A DNA stretch of 64,000 nt from a bacterium D16-56 (GCA_003611875.1 RAYY01000002.1:124001-188000); one strand, 5' to 3'. Counted from the stretch's first letter, positions 45,024-53,910 are shown. Program-made: numbers and translations. Notes: generated from the sequence alone by a model not told the origin.

Positions 45024-45071
45024 CAGTAAAAAATAAGGGCAGATGCCCTTATTTTTTACTGCTATTTTAAT
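45014..45071. terminator. 28-bp perfect bidirectional terminator between convergent genes
   Basis: The arms 45014-45041 and 45044-45071 are perfect complements around a 2-nt loop (core AAGGGCA-GA-TGCCCTT). A6 and T6 tracts lie inside the stem on both sides, so it works on both strands. It includes the stop codon and the last two codons of the secreted protein gene, and faces the 150-residue protein gene coming from the right. Confidence 0.85.
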
Positions 45072-45124
45072 TTCCGCATTGTGTGAAAATCTTGTCTCAG
45101 CCGGAAATTTCAACGGCCTTCTTT

Positions 45125-45577
45125 TTAAGAAAACACGGTGTGCTGCCGTCTGTATCCGTCATTATCCTTCTGTCTCAGCTCTCTTTCCACCTGAGCCAGC
45201 TGACTCTCCAGGGATTTTCTTTTGCCTTCATCTTCTACCGTGCGAAGCTGACTCTCCAATTCCTTTTTCCTCTTCTTCAGCTTTTCGATCTCCCGATCCA
45301 CCTTATCCGTATTGCCTGTGCATTTCTCTGTCTTTTTGCCAGAATCCTTGTTTTTCAGGTTGTCGCCGTCCGGCTTTGCCTCAGGCTGCCCCACCTTCTT
45401 CCCGTCCGCTTCCGGGGAATCGCTGCCTTTTTCCGGAATATACTGATCCATATCCGGTTTTCTCACGTTATTCTTTGCTGCCTTTACTTCCTTTTGCTCC
45501 TGGGGTACCTCTTTTTTGTCCTGTGCTCCCCTAATCCCGGAAACATAGTCCATGGGTCTTGCATCCACTCTGATCAT
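45125..45577 (-). CDS. Small hydrophilic protein with C-terminal coiled coil
   Basis: The 150-residue product is very rich in Lys, Glu and Asp. Residues about 90-140 (DREIEKLKKRKKELESQL and on) predict a coiled coil. No signal peptide, membrane helix or known domain was seen. It is preceded by GGAGGAAGGAACT. It follows a LytTR/AgrC-type pair, as does the 158-residue protein at 54.6 kb, but the two small proteins are not clearly related. Function is unknown. Confidence 0.55.
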   Translation of the reverse strand: MIRVDARPMDYVSGIRGAQDKKEVPQEQKEVKAAKNNVRKPDMDQYIPEKGSDSPEADGKKVGQPEAKPDGDNLKNKDSGKKTEKCTGNTDKVDREIEKLKKRKKELESQLRTVEDEGKRKSLESQLAQVERELRQKDNDGYRRQHTVFS

Positions 45578-45767
45578 AGTTCCTTCCTCCTGTCAAAAAA
45601 TCCATGCTGGCGCCGAAGCGTGTCCCCAGAACGGTTCATTTCCGCTGTCTGCGCCGTAAATTCATTACCGTTTTTAGTTTATCATTTTCCTATGAAATTG
45701 CAATCCTTCTGACATGAGCTGCCTTTTAACGGTAATGAAATGCAAGGACAAAGCCAAAGGAACTGTC

Positions 45768-47045
45768 CTAAACCAAATTCAAAAGCACATTTAAGGAAAA
45801 CCAATTTTCTGTCTTCTCCGTCATCATAACCCCCCGATATTTTTCTGCCGCTGCCTTCACATTAAAAAGCCCGGTGCCGGCAGGCGAAATCGGTCCAAAG
45901 CTGCAGGTATTTCCAAACTCCAGACGGTAAAAATCCCCCTGCCCCTCTCCTCTGATACAGATCCGTTTCTCCCCGGCTAAATTCTCACAAGCCGCTATGG
46001 CATTATCCAACCCATTGGCAAAGATCACGCACCAGTCAAAATCATCGATCCCACAATCCTTGGGCAAAATGGCAGAGATCTCCCACTTGATTCCCTTCAT
46101 CCCTGCCAGCTCCAGCTTTTCCCCTAAGAGAACATCCACTGCCGGATTACCTGTCTGACAAGGAAAAGACAAAGCAGCAGCCGTGGTTTCCAGCTTTTTC
46201 AGATACTCTTTTGCCTCCTGGATCCTCCCGCTGCCTAAAAGGCCGTCCAGCACCAAAAAATGGTTCCTCACATCATGACGGAAGGATCGGGTCTTTTCGT
46301 ACCTGGCTCTGGCCTCTGCAACATAAGTCTTCTGAGCCTGGGCCGCCTGTTCCAGAGAATCAAGCTCTGCCTGGATTCGAAAGCTGCGGCAAGCATGCTC
46401 ATATGCATACAGGGTGCCGATCAGCGCCCCCATGCCCATGACCTGAAGCATCAGAAGCACCATGTGCTTTGCCGGCTCCTGCTTTATGGGAAGATACGTA
46501 TAGGAGGTCTGGATAATATAAAGCTCCGCAGAAAAGAAGAATAATCCGGACATCAAAAGAATCCAGGCGTAAGGCGCAAAGGTCCCCTCCTTTAAGGATA
46601 AAAAGCGTAAAACCAGCCAATAACACCCTGCACAGAGAAACACGGAAATCCATGCTGCCAAAGATACCAGCACATACAGCCTCCATCCTCTCAGTGCAGG
46701 AGGAATCATCATGGCCTCCATAGAATTTGCCATGCCAAAAGAAAGCTGGGATACATAGACGGCAAGAACAGAGGCTGTCAGGGACGCAGACCGGCTGTTT
46801 CCCATGGCAAGGCTTACAAAAAATAAGGCTGCCAGCTCTGCCCCAATCGGAATAATCTCTCCCCATGTCCCGTTGGAAAAGACGATCTGAAGAACCGTCA
46901 GCAGAAAAAGATATCCTGCAAAATACCGCAGCCTTTTGTCCTTTCCTGACAAACAGCAGAGAAAGCCCACATGGAGAATCCCCAGGGAAGCAATCGTAAA
47001 GCCCTCAAGGCACAAACTGAACCAATCTATACCGTTCCTCCCCAT
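45768..47045 (-). CDS. AgrC-like GHKL sensor histidine kinase
   Basis: The first 215 residues contain about six membrane segments. A short coiled linker (LEQAAQAQKTYVAEARARYE) leads to the phospho-acceptor His257 in TRSFRHDVRNHFLVLDGLL. The ATPase domain follows with N-box FANGLDNAIAACENL and G-box GTGLFNVKAAAEKYRG. This is the HPK10/GHKL group that works with LytTR regulators. The stop of the regulator gene lies one base before its ATG, so the two are coupled. The stimulus is unknown. Confidence 0.88.
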   Translation of the reverse strand: MGRNGIDWFSLCLEGFTIASLGILHVGFLCCLSGKDKRLRYFAGYLFLLTVLQIVFSNGTWGEIIPIGAELAALFFVSLAMGNSRSASLTASVLAVYVSQLSFGMANSMEAMMIPPALRGWRLYVLVSLAAWISVFLCAGCYWLVLRFLSLKEGTFAPYAWILLMSGLFFFSAELYIIQTSYTYLPIKQEPAKHMVLLMLQVMGMGALIGTLYAYEHACRSFRIQAELDSLEQAAQAQKTYVAEARARYEKTRSFRHDVRNHFLVLDGLLGSGRIQEAKEYLKKLETTAAALSFPCQTGNPAVDVLLGEKLELAGMKGIKWEISAILPKDCGIDDFDWCVIFANGLDNAIAACENLAGEKRICIRGEGQGDFYRLEFGNTCSFGPISPAGTGLFNVKAAAEKYRGVMMTEKTENWFSLNVLLNLV

Positions 47046-47046
47046 A

Positions 47047-47772
47047 TCAGGACACCCCTCCGTTCTGTCTCTCCTTCATATGACGCAAAAGGGCCTGGGC
47101 CAACTCCCTCTCCCGCAGCCGGGACACCGGGATTTGATCCCCGCCTGACAGAAAAACCTGCCCGCCTCCACATCCGCGCACATAGTCAAGATTCACAAGA
47201 AAGCTTCTGTGGCACCGATAAAACCGTCCGTCCACACGCCTTTCCAGCTCCTCCAGCCTTTCATAGTATTCTGTCACCGTTTTATCCTTTTCATGAATAT
47301 AGATCTTCCGTCCCAAAACCTCGCAGTACACAATTCGTGACAGCAAAATAACCTGGCAGGAATTTCTCTTTTGTATAAAAACAGACCTGCTAGATCTCCG
47401 GCTCAACTCTCCCAGCGCCCGGTCCATAGTACGCCATAAAAGCCCCTGCTCTAAAGGCTTTACCAGATAATCAAACGCCTGAACCTGAAATGCTTCAAAA
47501 ACCGGCTCCTTTAATACGGTCACGAAAACCAGCAGGCTGCTCTCCTCCCTCTCCCGCAGCCGTCTGGCTGTTTCCATCCCGTCCGGCTGCTCCATCTGAA
47601 TATCCAAAAAGATCAAATCAAAGCGGTCTCTGCTCTCCAAGAGAGCCTTTCCATTTTCAAACTCTGCGATATCATAGGAAGAAAAACACCTTTCTTCCAT
47701 ATATTTGGAGACAAGGCTGCACAGCTCCTCCCGCATATAGGATTCATCATCACAGACTGCAAGCCTTATCAT
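47047..47772 (-). CDS. LytTR-family response regulator
   Basis: The receiver domain (1-125) has acidic CDDE, phospho-acceptor Asp57 in LIFLDIQM, and the Lys in YLVKPL. The LytTR DNA-binding domain (about 140-238) shows VYCEVLGRKIYIHE, FYRCHRSFLVNLDYV and ISGGDQIPVSR-like ending. Its ATG sits one base after the pxpA stop (TGATATG), so it is made with the 5-oxoproline operon, while the kinase follows it. LytTR proteins bind paired direct repeats; none was found with confidence. Confidence 0.88.
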   Translation of the reverse strand: MIRLAVCDDESYMREELCSLVSKYMEERCFSSYDIAEFENGKALLESRDRFDLIFLDIQMEQPDGMETARRLREREESSLLVFVTVLKEPVFEAFQVQAFDYLVKPLEQGLLWRTMDRALGELSRRSSRSVFIQKRNSCQVILLSRIVYCEVLGRKIYIHEKDKTVTEYYERLEELERRVDGRFYRCHRSFLVNLDYVRGCGGGQVFLSGGDQIPVSRLRERELAQALLRHMKERQNGGVS

Positions 47773-47773
47773 A

Positions 47774-48544
47774 TCACAGTCTCAGCTCCCTGAGCGGACA
47801 TACCTGTATGTCCTCTTTCTTTAACGCCTCTCGGATCCGCTCCACAAAGGCAAGCGCCTTCTCCCCGTCTCCGTGGACACAGACCGAGTCTGCCTGAATG
47901 GGAATATCCTTTCCGCTGACAGCCGTCACCGTCCCTTCCTTCACCATCCGAATCACTCGGGCAATGGCCTGCTCCTCATCCGTAATCATGGCTCCGGGCC
48001 TGCCCCTCCCCACCAGGGTTCCGTCCTCCTCATAAGCCCGGTCCGCAAACACCTCCAAGGCTGTCCCAAGTCCCATATCCCTGGCCGCACGGGCAAGCTC
48101 TCCTCCGCTTAAAGCCAGCACGATCAAATTCGGGTCAAAATCCTTCACCGCCTGACAGATTCCCTTTGACAGCGCATAATCCTTTGCTGCCATATTGTAC
48201 AGGGCACCGTGAGGCTTTACATGCTGCAGCCTTATTCCCGCCGAACGGCAGAAGCCGTCTAAAGAGCCAAGCTGGTACAGCACATAGGCATAAGCCTCCT
48301 CTGGCGTCACGGCCATGTTCCTTCTTCCAAACCCCATCAGATCCGGAAATCCCGGATGGGCTCCTACCGAAACCCCTGCTTTCTCTGCCATGGAAACGGT
48401 TTTTACCATCACCACAGGATCCGACGCATGGTAGCCGCACGCCACATTGGCAGAGGTAATAAACGGAAGGATTCTCTCGTCCATCCCCAGGGTATATCTT
48501 CCAAAGCTCTCACCTAAATCACAATTCAAATCAACGCGATCCAT
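47774..48544 (-). CDS. pxpA: 5-oxoprolinase subunit PxpA (LamB/YcsF family)
   Basis: The 256-residue protein begins MDRVDLNCDLGESFGRYTLG and has NVACGYHASDP, GAHPGFPDLMGFGRR, KPHGALYN and ADRAYEEDGTLVGR, all YcsF-family signatures. With PxpB and PxpC it hydrolyses 5-oxoproline (pyroglutamate) to glutamate using ATP. The start is set at ATG 48544 behind AGGAG; the frame reads 14 codons further. It is the most distal pxp gene, separated from accC by about 180 bp with two hairpins, and directly precedes the response regulator. Confidence 0.9.
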   Translation of the reverse strand: MDRVDLNCDLGESFGRYTLGMDERILPFITSANVACGYHASDPVVMVKTVSMAEKAGVSVGAHPGFPDLMGFGRRNMAVTPEEAYAYVLYQLGSLDGFCRSAGIRLQHVKPHGALYNMAAKDYALSKGICQAVKDFDPNLIVLALSGGELARAARDMGLGTALEVFADRAYEEDGTLVGRGRPGAMITDEEQAIARVIRMVKEGTVTAVSGKDIPIQADSVCVHGDGEKALAFVERIREALKKEDIQVCPLRELRL

Positions 48545-48635
48545 ACTTCTCCTCATTTCCTGCAGCCGCCTTCTGCCTGCTGCCATGCTTTTTTACAATG
48601 GTTTTGCTCCTGCTGACCATTCCTGCGAAAATCCC

Positions 48636-48719
48636 ATCGCCGGAGGCGATCTATATTCAGGAATTCCAAATGCGCCCGCAGACTTTCACGGTTGGTGGTG
48701 CGTCTGCGGCCGGGCGCAT
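48636..48719. repeat. Two intercistronic hairpins between accC and pxpA
   Basis: ATCGCC-GGA-GGCGAT (48636-48650) is one perfect small hairpin. ATGCGCCCGCAGAC (48670-48683) pairs with the segment 48702-48719 apart from a 4-nt bulge. Together they may shield the accC message or tune pxpA expression. No T-tract is present. Confidence 0.5.
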
Positions 48720-48725
48720 GCAGGT

Positions 48726-50099
48726 TTACAATTCCGGCACATCAAAAACCGGCTGCTTCATTTTCATAAACTTCTCAATAAACCCGGTATCTGCCTTTCC
48801 CTCCCGAAACACCTTGCTCCGTATGATCTGGAACTGAAAGTCAAGATTCGTATCCACCCCGGTCACCACCATCTCGTCTAAGGCAGTCAGCATTTTACGG
48901 ATGGCTGCCTGCCGGTCCGGTCCGTGGACAATCACCTTGGCAATCATGGAATCATACTCTGCCGGTATCCGGTATCCGGTATACAGAGCCGTATCCACCC
49001 GCACTCCGTTGCCTGCCGGGAGATGAATGTTCTGAACCACGCCGGGACTGGGCATAAAGTTGCGCCCCGGCACCTCTGCGTTAATGCGGCATTCAATGGC
49101 ATGTCCCCGGAGCTTGATATCCTCCTGGGAAAAGCTCAGCGGCTCTCCCATGGATGTCCGAATCTGCTCTATGATCAAATCCGTGCCTGTCACCATCTCC
49201 GTAACCCCATGCTCCACCTGAATCCGGGTATTCATTTCCATAAAATAAAATTCTCCCTGGGGACTTACAATATACTCAATCGTCCCTGCATTGGAGTACC
49301 CCACGGTTTTGGCCGCTAAAACCGCATATTCATTCATCTTCTGGCGCATGGTATTATCAATGGCCGGGGACGGAGATTCCTCAATCAGCTTCTGGTGGTT
49401 TCGCTGCACCGAACAGTCCCTCTCTCCCAGGGCCACCACATTTCCATAGGTATCTGCCATGATCTGAATCTCCACATGGCGGGGGTTCTCAATAAAGCGC
49501 TCCAGATACATGGTATCGTCCCCAAAGGCATTGGCAGACTCTCTTTGAGCCAGATTAAACTGAAATTCAAAGTCATCCTCACTAAAAGCCACCCGCATCC
49601 CCTTGCCGCCTCCTCCGGAGGATGCCTTGATTATCACCGGGTATCCGACTTCTTCTGCCAGCCTTCGGCCGGTTTCTGGGTCATACACCGGATCTCTTGT
49701 CCCCGGCACCACCGGCACCCCGGCATCCATCATGGTCTGCCTGGCCTGAGATTTATTCCCCATCCGGTCTATCACATCCGGGTCCGGACCAATGAAAATA
49801 ATCTCGTTCTCCCTGCATTTACGGGCAAAGGCACTGTTTTCCGAAAGAAATCCAAACCCCGGATGAATGGCGTCTGCATCCACATTCAGCGCTGCACTGA
49901 TGATCCGGTCCATATTCAGATAGCTGTCCTTAGCCGGCCCCTCCCCCACACAGACTTTCTGGTCTGCCAACTGGGTATGCAGGCTGTTCTCATCCTCCTT
50001 TGAGTAGATAGCCACACTGTAAATCCCCATATTCCGGCAGGCACGGATAATGCGCACGGCAATCTCGCCCCGGTTGGCAATCAAAATCTTTTTCATCAT
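48726..50099 (-). CDS. accC: Biotin carboxylase
   Basis: The 457-residue ATP-grasp protein reads MMKKILIANRGEIAVRIIRA, has IHPGFGFLSEN, the Gly-rich ATP loop KASSGGGGKGMRV, EMNTRIQVEHGVTEM and a C-terminal RAAIRKMLTALDEM region. It matches AccC: it carboxylates biotin on a carrier protein using ATP and bicarbonate. The carrier gene lies 20 bp upstream. No acetyl-CoA carboxyltransferase (accA/accD) is in the window; the only carboxyltransferase-like proteins nearby are PxpB and PxpC. So it may serve the lactam pathway (inference). Confidence 0.9.
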   Translation of the reverse strand: MMKKILIANRGEIAVRIIRACRNMGIYSVAIYSKEDENSLHTQLADQKVCVGEGPAKDSYLNMDRIISAALNVDADAIHPGFGFLSENSAFARKCRENEIIFIGPDPDVIDRMGNKSQARQTMMDAGVPVVPGTRDPVYDPETGRRLAEEVGYPVIIKASSGGGGKGMRVAFSEDDFEFQFNLAQRESANAFGDDTMYLERFIENPRHVEIQIMADTYGNVVALGERDCSVQRNHQKLIEESPSPAIDNTMRQKMNEYAVLAAKTVGYSNAGTIEYIVSPQGEFYFMEMNTRIQVEHGVTEMVTGTDLIIEQIRTSMGEPLSFSQEDIKLRGHAIECRINAEVPGRNFMPSPGVVQNIHLPAGNGVRVDTALYTGYRIPAEYDSMIAKVIVHGPDRQAAIRKMLTALDEMVVTGVDTNLDFQFQIIRSKVFREGKADTGFIEKFMKMKQPVFDVPEL

Positions 50100-50119
50100 C
50101 CTTCCAACCTCCTTGGCGC

Positions 50120-50569
50120 TTAGATTTTCTTTACCCGGAACAAGGGCTGGCCATACTCCACCTTCTGCTCATTGCTCACCAGCACTGCCTCGATCTCACA
50201 ATCATACTCACACTGAATCTCATTCATCAGCTTCATGGCCTCCAGGATACACACCGTCTGTCCCTCCTTGACCCGGTCTCCCACCCGCACAAAAGCAGGC
50301 ACATCCGGGGCGGATGCCGAATAAAAGGTTCCCACAATGGGGGAGGTAATAAAAAGAGATTCCTCCTCTCCTTCCTCTGCCTTTTCCTGTACCGGGACCG
50401 TGATCTGCGGTGCGCTTACCCCTGCCATAGCCGGAACCCCTGCCGCCACAATCGGCGGGTGGTCCAGCTTGCTCATGGTGATCTTCACGTCCCCTTCCTT
50501 ATACGTAAACTCCTTCAAAGAAGAGTCCTCAATCAGCTTTACCAAACCTGCAATCTTTTCCAAATCCAT
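50120..50569 (-). CDS. accB: Biotin carboxyl carrier protein
   Basis: The 149-residue protein has the N-terminal helix MDLEKIAGLVKLIEDSSLKE, an Ala/Pro/Glu linker and a biotinyl domain (about 73-149). Lys113 in LEAMKLMNEI is the expected biotinylation site. IVGTFYSASAPD is the AccB thumb region. ATG 50569 follows GGAAAGGAAG; the longer frame has 52 codons of unlikely protein. It should carry carboxybiotin between AccC and a carboxyltransferase. Confidence 0.92.
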   Translation of the reverse strand: MDLEKIAGLVKLIEDSSLKEFTYKEGDVKITMSKLDHPPIVAAGVPAMAGVSAPQITVPVQEKAEEGEEESLFITSPIVGTFYSASAPDVPAFVRVGDRVKEGQTVCILEAMKLMNEIQCEYDCEIEAVLVSNEQKVEYGQPLFRVKKI

Positions 50570-50673
50570 ATTTTCGTCTTCCTTTCCTGTGAAAGTCTCG
50601 ATTCCCTGCTGTAGGTCTGCGCAGGGTCTGCCCCAGCGAAGCGAGGGTACTGGCTGCTCTGACCATATGACGC

Positions 50674-50694
50674 GCCAAAATGCCCGGTTTTGGC
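50674..50694. repeat. Hairpin between pxpC and accB
   Basis: GCCAAAA (50674-50680) pairs with TTTTGGC (50688-50694) around TGCCCGG. It lies in the 156-bp gap between pxpC and accB, the largest gap within the pxpB-accC stretch. It may be a processing or partial termination site. Confidence 0.4.
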
Positions 50695-50725
50695 ATTTAT
50701 CCCTCTTGCAATCCCTGCCGAACAT

Positions 50726-51730
50726 TTATGAAAACAATTTCCGAATCCTTCTGGAAACCTGGCGGCACTCCAGCACCTCTTTACATGGCTGGTGAATCAT
50801 TTTCCTCATCCGGCTGAACTCTTTGGACTCCTCCAGATAAAGTCTCTGAGCCTCCTCCACGCTGACTGCCTTAAACCGGACCTTGTGATCGGTCTTGCGC
50901 TGAACCAGCCAGGGAATATCCACCGACGCCACCGTAGCAATCTTAGGATATCCGCCTGTGGTCTGACGGTCAGCCAAAAGTATAATAGGCTTTCCATGGG
51001 AAGGCACCTGCACAGAGCCAAAGGCAATTCCGTCCGAAATCATGTCCGAGGTCTCCTTCCTGGCAATATAGGGCCCCTCCAATCTGCACCCCATACGGTC
51101 AAAGTCACTGGTCACCGTATATTCGCTGTTTAAAAATGTCTCGATTCCCTGTTTGCTGAACCGGTCCTCCTGGGGTCCCAGCACCACCCGCAGCGTCACG
51201 TCCTCCTGGTTAAATTCATCCAGCTCCAGTGTCCTGGAAAGAAAGAACGGAAGATATCTCCGTTTAATGCGAAAGCCGATATAATCCCCGTCCTGCAGCT
51301 TCCTTCCCTTAAATCCTCCAATAGAACTCTTCATGTTGGTACAGCGGCTTCCCATGACCACCGGAATTTTCAGATAGCTGGAAAAGGCAATATAGCCCCG
51401 GCTGCCTGTGCGGGCGCTGCCGAATTTCAGCACATCTCCCTTATGAACGTCAATGGCCGTGTACATAGGCGCCGGCTCTCCGTTGATAACAGGCTGGAAA
51501 TCCCCTCCTGTAATGGCAATCAAAGTCCCGTCTGTAAATTCCAGGGTGGGGCCGATCAAGGAAAATTCCAGCACAGCCTCATTTTCCGGATTGTCAAGAA
51601 GCAGGTTGGCAAGCTTAAAGGAGCGCACATCCATCACACCTGCCACGGAAAAGCCCTGGCTCTGATAGCCGGTCCGCCCCAGATCCTGCACGGTAGTCAT
51701 CATACCGGCTTTTATAATGCGAATCCCCAT
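50726..51730 (-). CDS. pxpC: 5-oxoprolinase subunit PxpC (KipA/biotin-dependent carboxyltransferase family)
   Basis: The 334-residue protein has the family opening MGIRIIKAGMMTTVQDLGRT and YQSQGFSVAGVMD. Later come VLEFSLIGPTLEF, ITGGDF, SDGIAFGSVQVPSHGKPIIL, DRQTTGGYPKIATVASVD. It is related to the carboxyltransferase part of urea carboxylase. With PxpB it forms the ATP-using complex acting with PxpA. ATG 51730 has GAGGAGG ten bases upstream, located in the end of pxpB. Neighbouring biotin genes make a biotin-linked role possible but unproven. Confidence 0.9.
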   Translation of the reverse strand: MGIRIIKAGMMTTVQDLGRTGYQSQGFSVAGVMDVRSFKLANLLLDNPENEAVLEFSLIGPTLEFTDGTLIAITGGDFQPVINGEPAPMYTAIDVHKGDVLKFGSARTGSRGYIAFSSYLKIPVVMGSRCTNMKSSIGGFKGRKLQDGDYIGFRIKRRYLPFFLSRTLELDEFNQEDVTLRVVLGPQEDRFSKQGIETFLNSEYTVTSDFDRMGCRLEGPYIARKETSDMISDGIAFGSVQVPSHGKPIILLADRQTTGGYPKIATVASVDIPWLVQRKTDHKVRFKAVSVEEAQRLYLEESKEFSRMRKMIHQPCKEVLECRQVSRRIRKLFS

Positions 51731-51731
51731 G

Positions 51732-52457
51732 CTACACCTCCTCGTGAGTGACACATTGATAGCTTCCATCTTCCACCTGCGCCTGAATCTGTTTGTACTG
51801 TTCTTCATCAATCGGAACAAAACGAATGTAATTTCCCGCCTCCACCAAAATGGGGATCTCCCGCTCCGGGTCGTAGGTTTTTACCGGCGTCATGCCCATA
51901 AGCTGCCATCCTCCCGGAGAATCTAAGGGATAGATTCCTGTCTGGGATCCTCCGATCCCCACGCTTCCCGCACGAATCCTTAATCGGGGGTTGGAAAGCC
52001 TTGGAGTGTGTATCCGCTCATCCAGCCCGCCAAGATAGCAAAAGCCTGGCAGAAATCCCAGCATATAGATCAGATAATCCCTGGAGCTGTGAATGGCAAT
52101 CACTTCATCCTGGCTGATGCCGGCATGCTCTGCAATGGATGCCAGGTCAGGGCCATACTCACCTCCGTATAAGACCGGAATCTCAAAAATCTTCCGTTTT
52201 ACCTGTCCGACCTTAATGTCCACCCTCACCAGGCTCTCCAGCCGTTTCTTCATCTTCTCATAGCCTGCCACCCGCGGGTCATAATTTACCAACAGCGAAC
52301 AGAATGCCGGAATCACATCCACCACTCCTTCAATATGCTGTTCCCTCATCAGCTCCACAACTGCCGCAATCCTGCGGTTGATCTCCGGGCTGATCTCATT
52401 TCCAAACTCAATCAGGAGAGAAGAATCTCCTGCGGTCAAAATTCTGATGTTCTGCAT
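51732..52457 (-). CDS. pxpB: 5-oxoprolinase subunit PxpB (KipI family)
   Basis: The 241-residue protein shows LTAGDSSLLIEFGNEISPEI, FCSLLVNYDP, IPVLYGGEYGPDL, YLIYMLGFLPGFCYLGGLDE, PRLSNPRLRIRAGSVGIGGSQ and GIYPLDSPGGWQLMG. These are the KipI/PxpB signatures. It pairs with PxpC, whose ATG follows its stop by one base. ATG 52457 is proposed behind GGAAAG; a longer frame opens at 52490. KipI of Bacillus also inhibits a sporulation kinase, so a regulatory side role is possible. Confidence 0.9.
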   Translation of the reverse strand: MQNIRILTAGDSSLLIEFGNEISPEINRRIAAVVELMREQHIEGVVDVIPAFCSLLVNYDPRVAGYEKMKKRLESLVRVDIKVGQVKRKIFEIPVLYGGEYGPDLASIAEHAGISQDEVIAIHSSRDYLIYMLGFLPGFCYLGGLDERIHTPRLSNPRLRIRAGSVGIGGSQTGIYPLDSPGGWQLMGMTPVKTYDPEREIPILVEAGNYIRFVPIDEEQYKQIQAQVEDGSYQCVTHEEV

Positions 52458-52568
52458 AATCTTTCCAGCTAGCTCTCCTTTCTGAGACATTGCTCATTGG
52501 CTCTTTGCTATACTCCAAAAAGGCGTAACCCATACTGCGATCACACCTTTATGAAGTATTTTTGTTCC

Positions 52569-53777
52569 TTATATCAGCTTTCCCATATTAGATACAAATG
52601 TAGTGATTCCCAGGTAAGCGGAAATAACCACTACAATCACTCCCAAAATCAGCAAAACCATAGGATGGGAATAGGCTTCTCCCATGATGGATTTTTTCTT
52701 TGCCGCTATCAGGCAGATTCCTAAGGTAATGGGCAGAATCAATCCATTCAAAGCTCCTGCCAGAACCAAAAGCTTTGCCGGCTGTCCTAAAAGAATCATG
52801 ATAATGGTGGAAACCGCGATAAAGCCAATGATCACCCAGTTCTCATTTTTGTCAATCGCCGGATGGAAGGTCTTTAAAAAGGACACGGAGGTGTAGGCCG
52901 CACCGATGATCGAGGTAACTGCGGCACACAACAGCACCAGACCGGCAAAACGATATCCCATCTCTCCTGCACCCAGCCGGAATGCATCTGCCGCCGGGTT
53001 GGATGCATCCAGTACAGCGCCATCTGCCAGCCTTGCCACCACACCTAATACTGCCAGGAAAAGGAAAATGCGGACAATGGTCGCAATCAGCATTCCCATG
53101 AGAGAACTCTTATTGATCTCCTTCAGATTATCCATGCCAGTAACCCCTCCGTCGATCAGCCGGTGCGCGCCGGAGAAGGTAATATAACCTCCCACGGTTC
53201 CTCCCAGAAGGGTAATAATAGCCGGAACCAGATTGGAAACGCCTGCAGACGGAACAAAGGTATTCTTTAAGGCATCCCCCATGGGCGGCTTTATCACAAT
53301 AATAATGCCGAAGATAACCACAATCATAATTCCCCCCAGCACCTTGGCCAGGGTATCCATGGCAGACTTGGCATTCTTAACCAGAAATACTGCTATGGCG
53401 ATCAGGCCAGCCAGGGCACATCCCACAGGGGTAGGAATCCCTAACAGAGTGTTAAAGCCCAGGGCGCCTCCGCCTACATTGCCAATATTAAATGCCAGGC
53501 CGCCCAAGGCCACCATAAATGCCACAAAATATCCCAATCCCGGAAGAACCTTATTGGCCACATCCTGCCCCCGAAGGCCGGATACACAGAGCACCCGCCA
53601 GATATTGATCTGTGCAATGGCAGACAGGATAATCGAAACCAGAATGACGAATCCAAAGCTGCCTGCATGTGTGCCTGTAAACTGAGCTGTCTGAGTCAGA
53701 AAGCCCGGCCCGATAGCAGATGTGGCCATCAAAAATGCTGCTCCAAGTAGCGCGCCGCCGCTTTTTTTCTCTTTCAT
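52569..53777 (-). CDS. NRAMP-fold transporter, non-canonical (YcsG-like)
   Basis: The 402-residue protein has about eleven membrane segments of the NRAMP/LeuT fold. At helix 1 the canonical DPGN metal motif is replaced by SAIGPGFLTQTAQ, and at helix 6 the usual MPH motif is TFSGAHRLID. Both changes remove known metal ligands, so Mn/Fe transport is doubtful. Related genes sit beside pxp genes in Bacillus (ycsG), and here it is the first gene of the operon. Import of 5-oxoproline or another lactam is a reasonable hypothesis. The start follows AAAAGGAGG. Confidence 0.8.
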   Translation of the reverse strand: MKEKKSGGALLGAAFLMATSAIGPGFLTQTAQFTGTHAGSFGFVILVSIILSAIAQINIWRVLCVSGLRGQDVANKVLPGLGYFVAFMVALGGLAFNIGNVGGGALGFNTLLGIPTPVGCALAGLIAIAVFLVKNAKSAMDTLAKVLGGIMIVVIFGIIIVIKPPMGDALKNTFVPSAGVSNLVPAIITLLGGTVGGYITFSGAHRLIDGGVTGMDNLKEINKSSLMGMLIATIVRIFLFLAVLGVVARLADGAVLDASNPAADAFRLGAGEMGYRFAGLVLLCAAVTSIIGAAYTSVSFLKTFHPAIDKNENWVIIGFIAVSTIIMILLGQPAKLLVLAGALNGLILPITLGICLIAAKKKSIMGEAYSHPMVLLILGVIVVVISAYLGITTFVSNMGKLI

Positions 53778-53831
53778 AGGAAAATCCTCCTTTTATTCAG
53801 ATATTTTGCAGCAGTTCTCTGTACGTTGCCT

Positions 53832-53857
53832 TCCGGAATCCTCACCCTCCGGAATCC
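53832..53857 (-). repeat. Direct repeat in the 5' leader of the pxp operon
   Basis: TCCGGAATCC occurs at 53832-53841 and 53848-53857. The minus-strand leader is about 127 nt long, and the repeats can pair as TTCCGGA/TCCGGAA. They may be protein sites or an RNA hairpin. No known riboswitch was recognised. Confidence 0.35.
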
Positions 53858-53910
53858 TTAAAAAGCTTCTGTACCGGTCCTTTATCACTGCAATGCTTTA
53901 GCTTACGGCA

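Noticed and set aside
45578-45767. Small frame ending HGFFDRRKEL before the 150-residue protein gene
   Set aside because: It overlaps that gene's ribosome site, has no clear start of its own and could not be tied to any family.
53778-53910. T-box riboswitch in the pxp leader
   Set aside because: GTACAGAGAACTGC-like text is suggestive, but the leader is too short and lacks the conserved T-box sequence and terminator.
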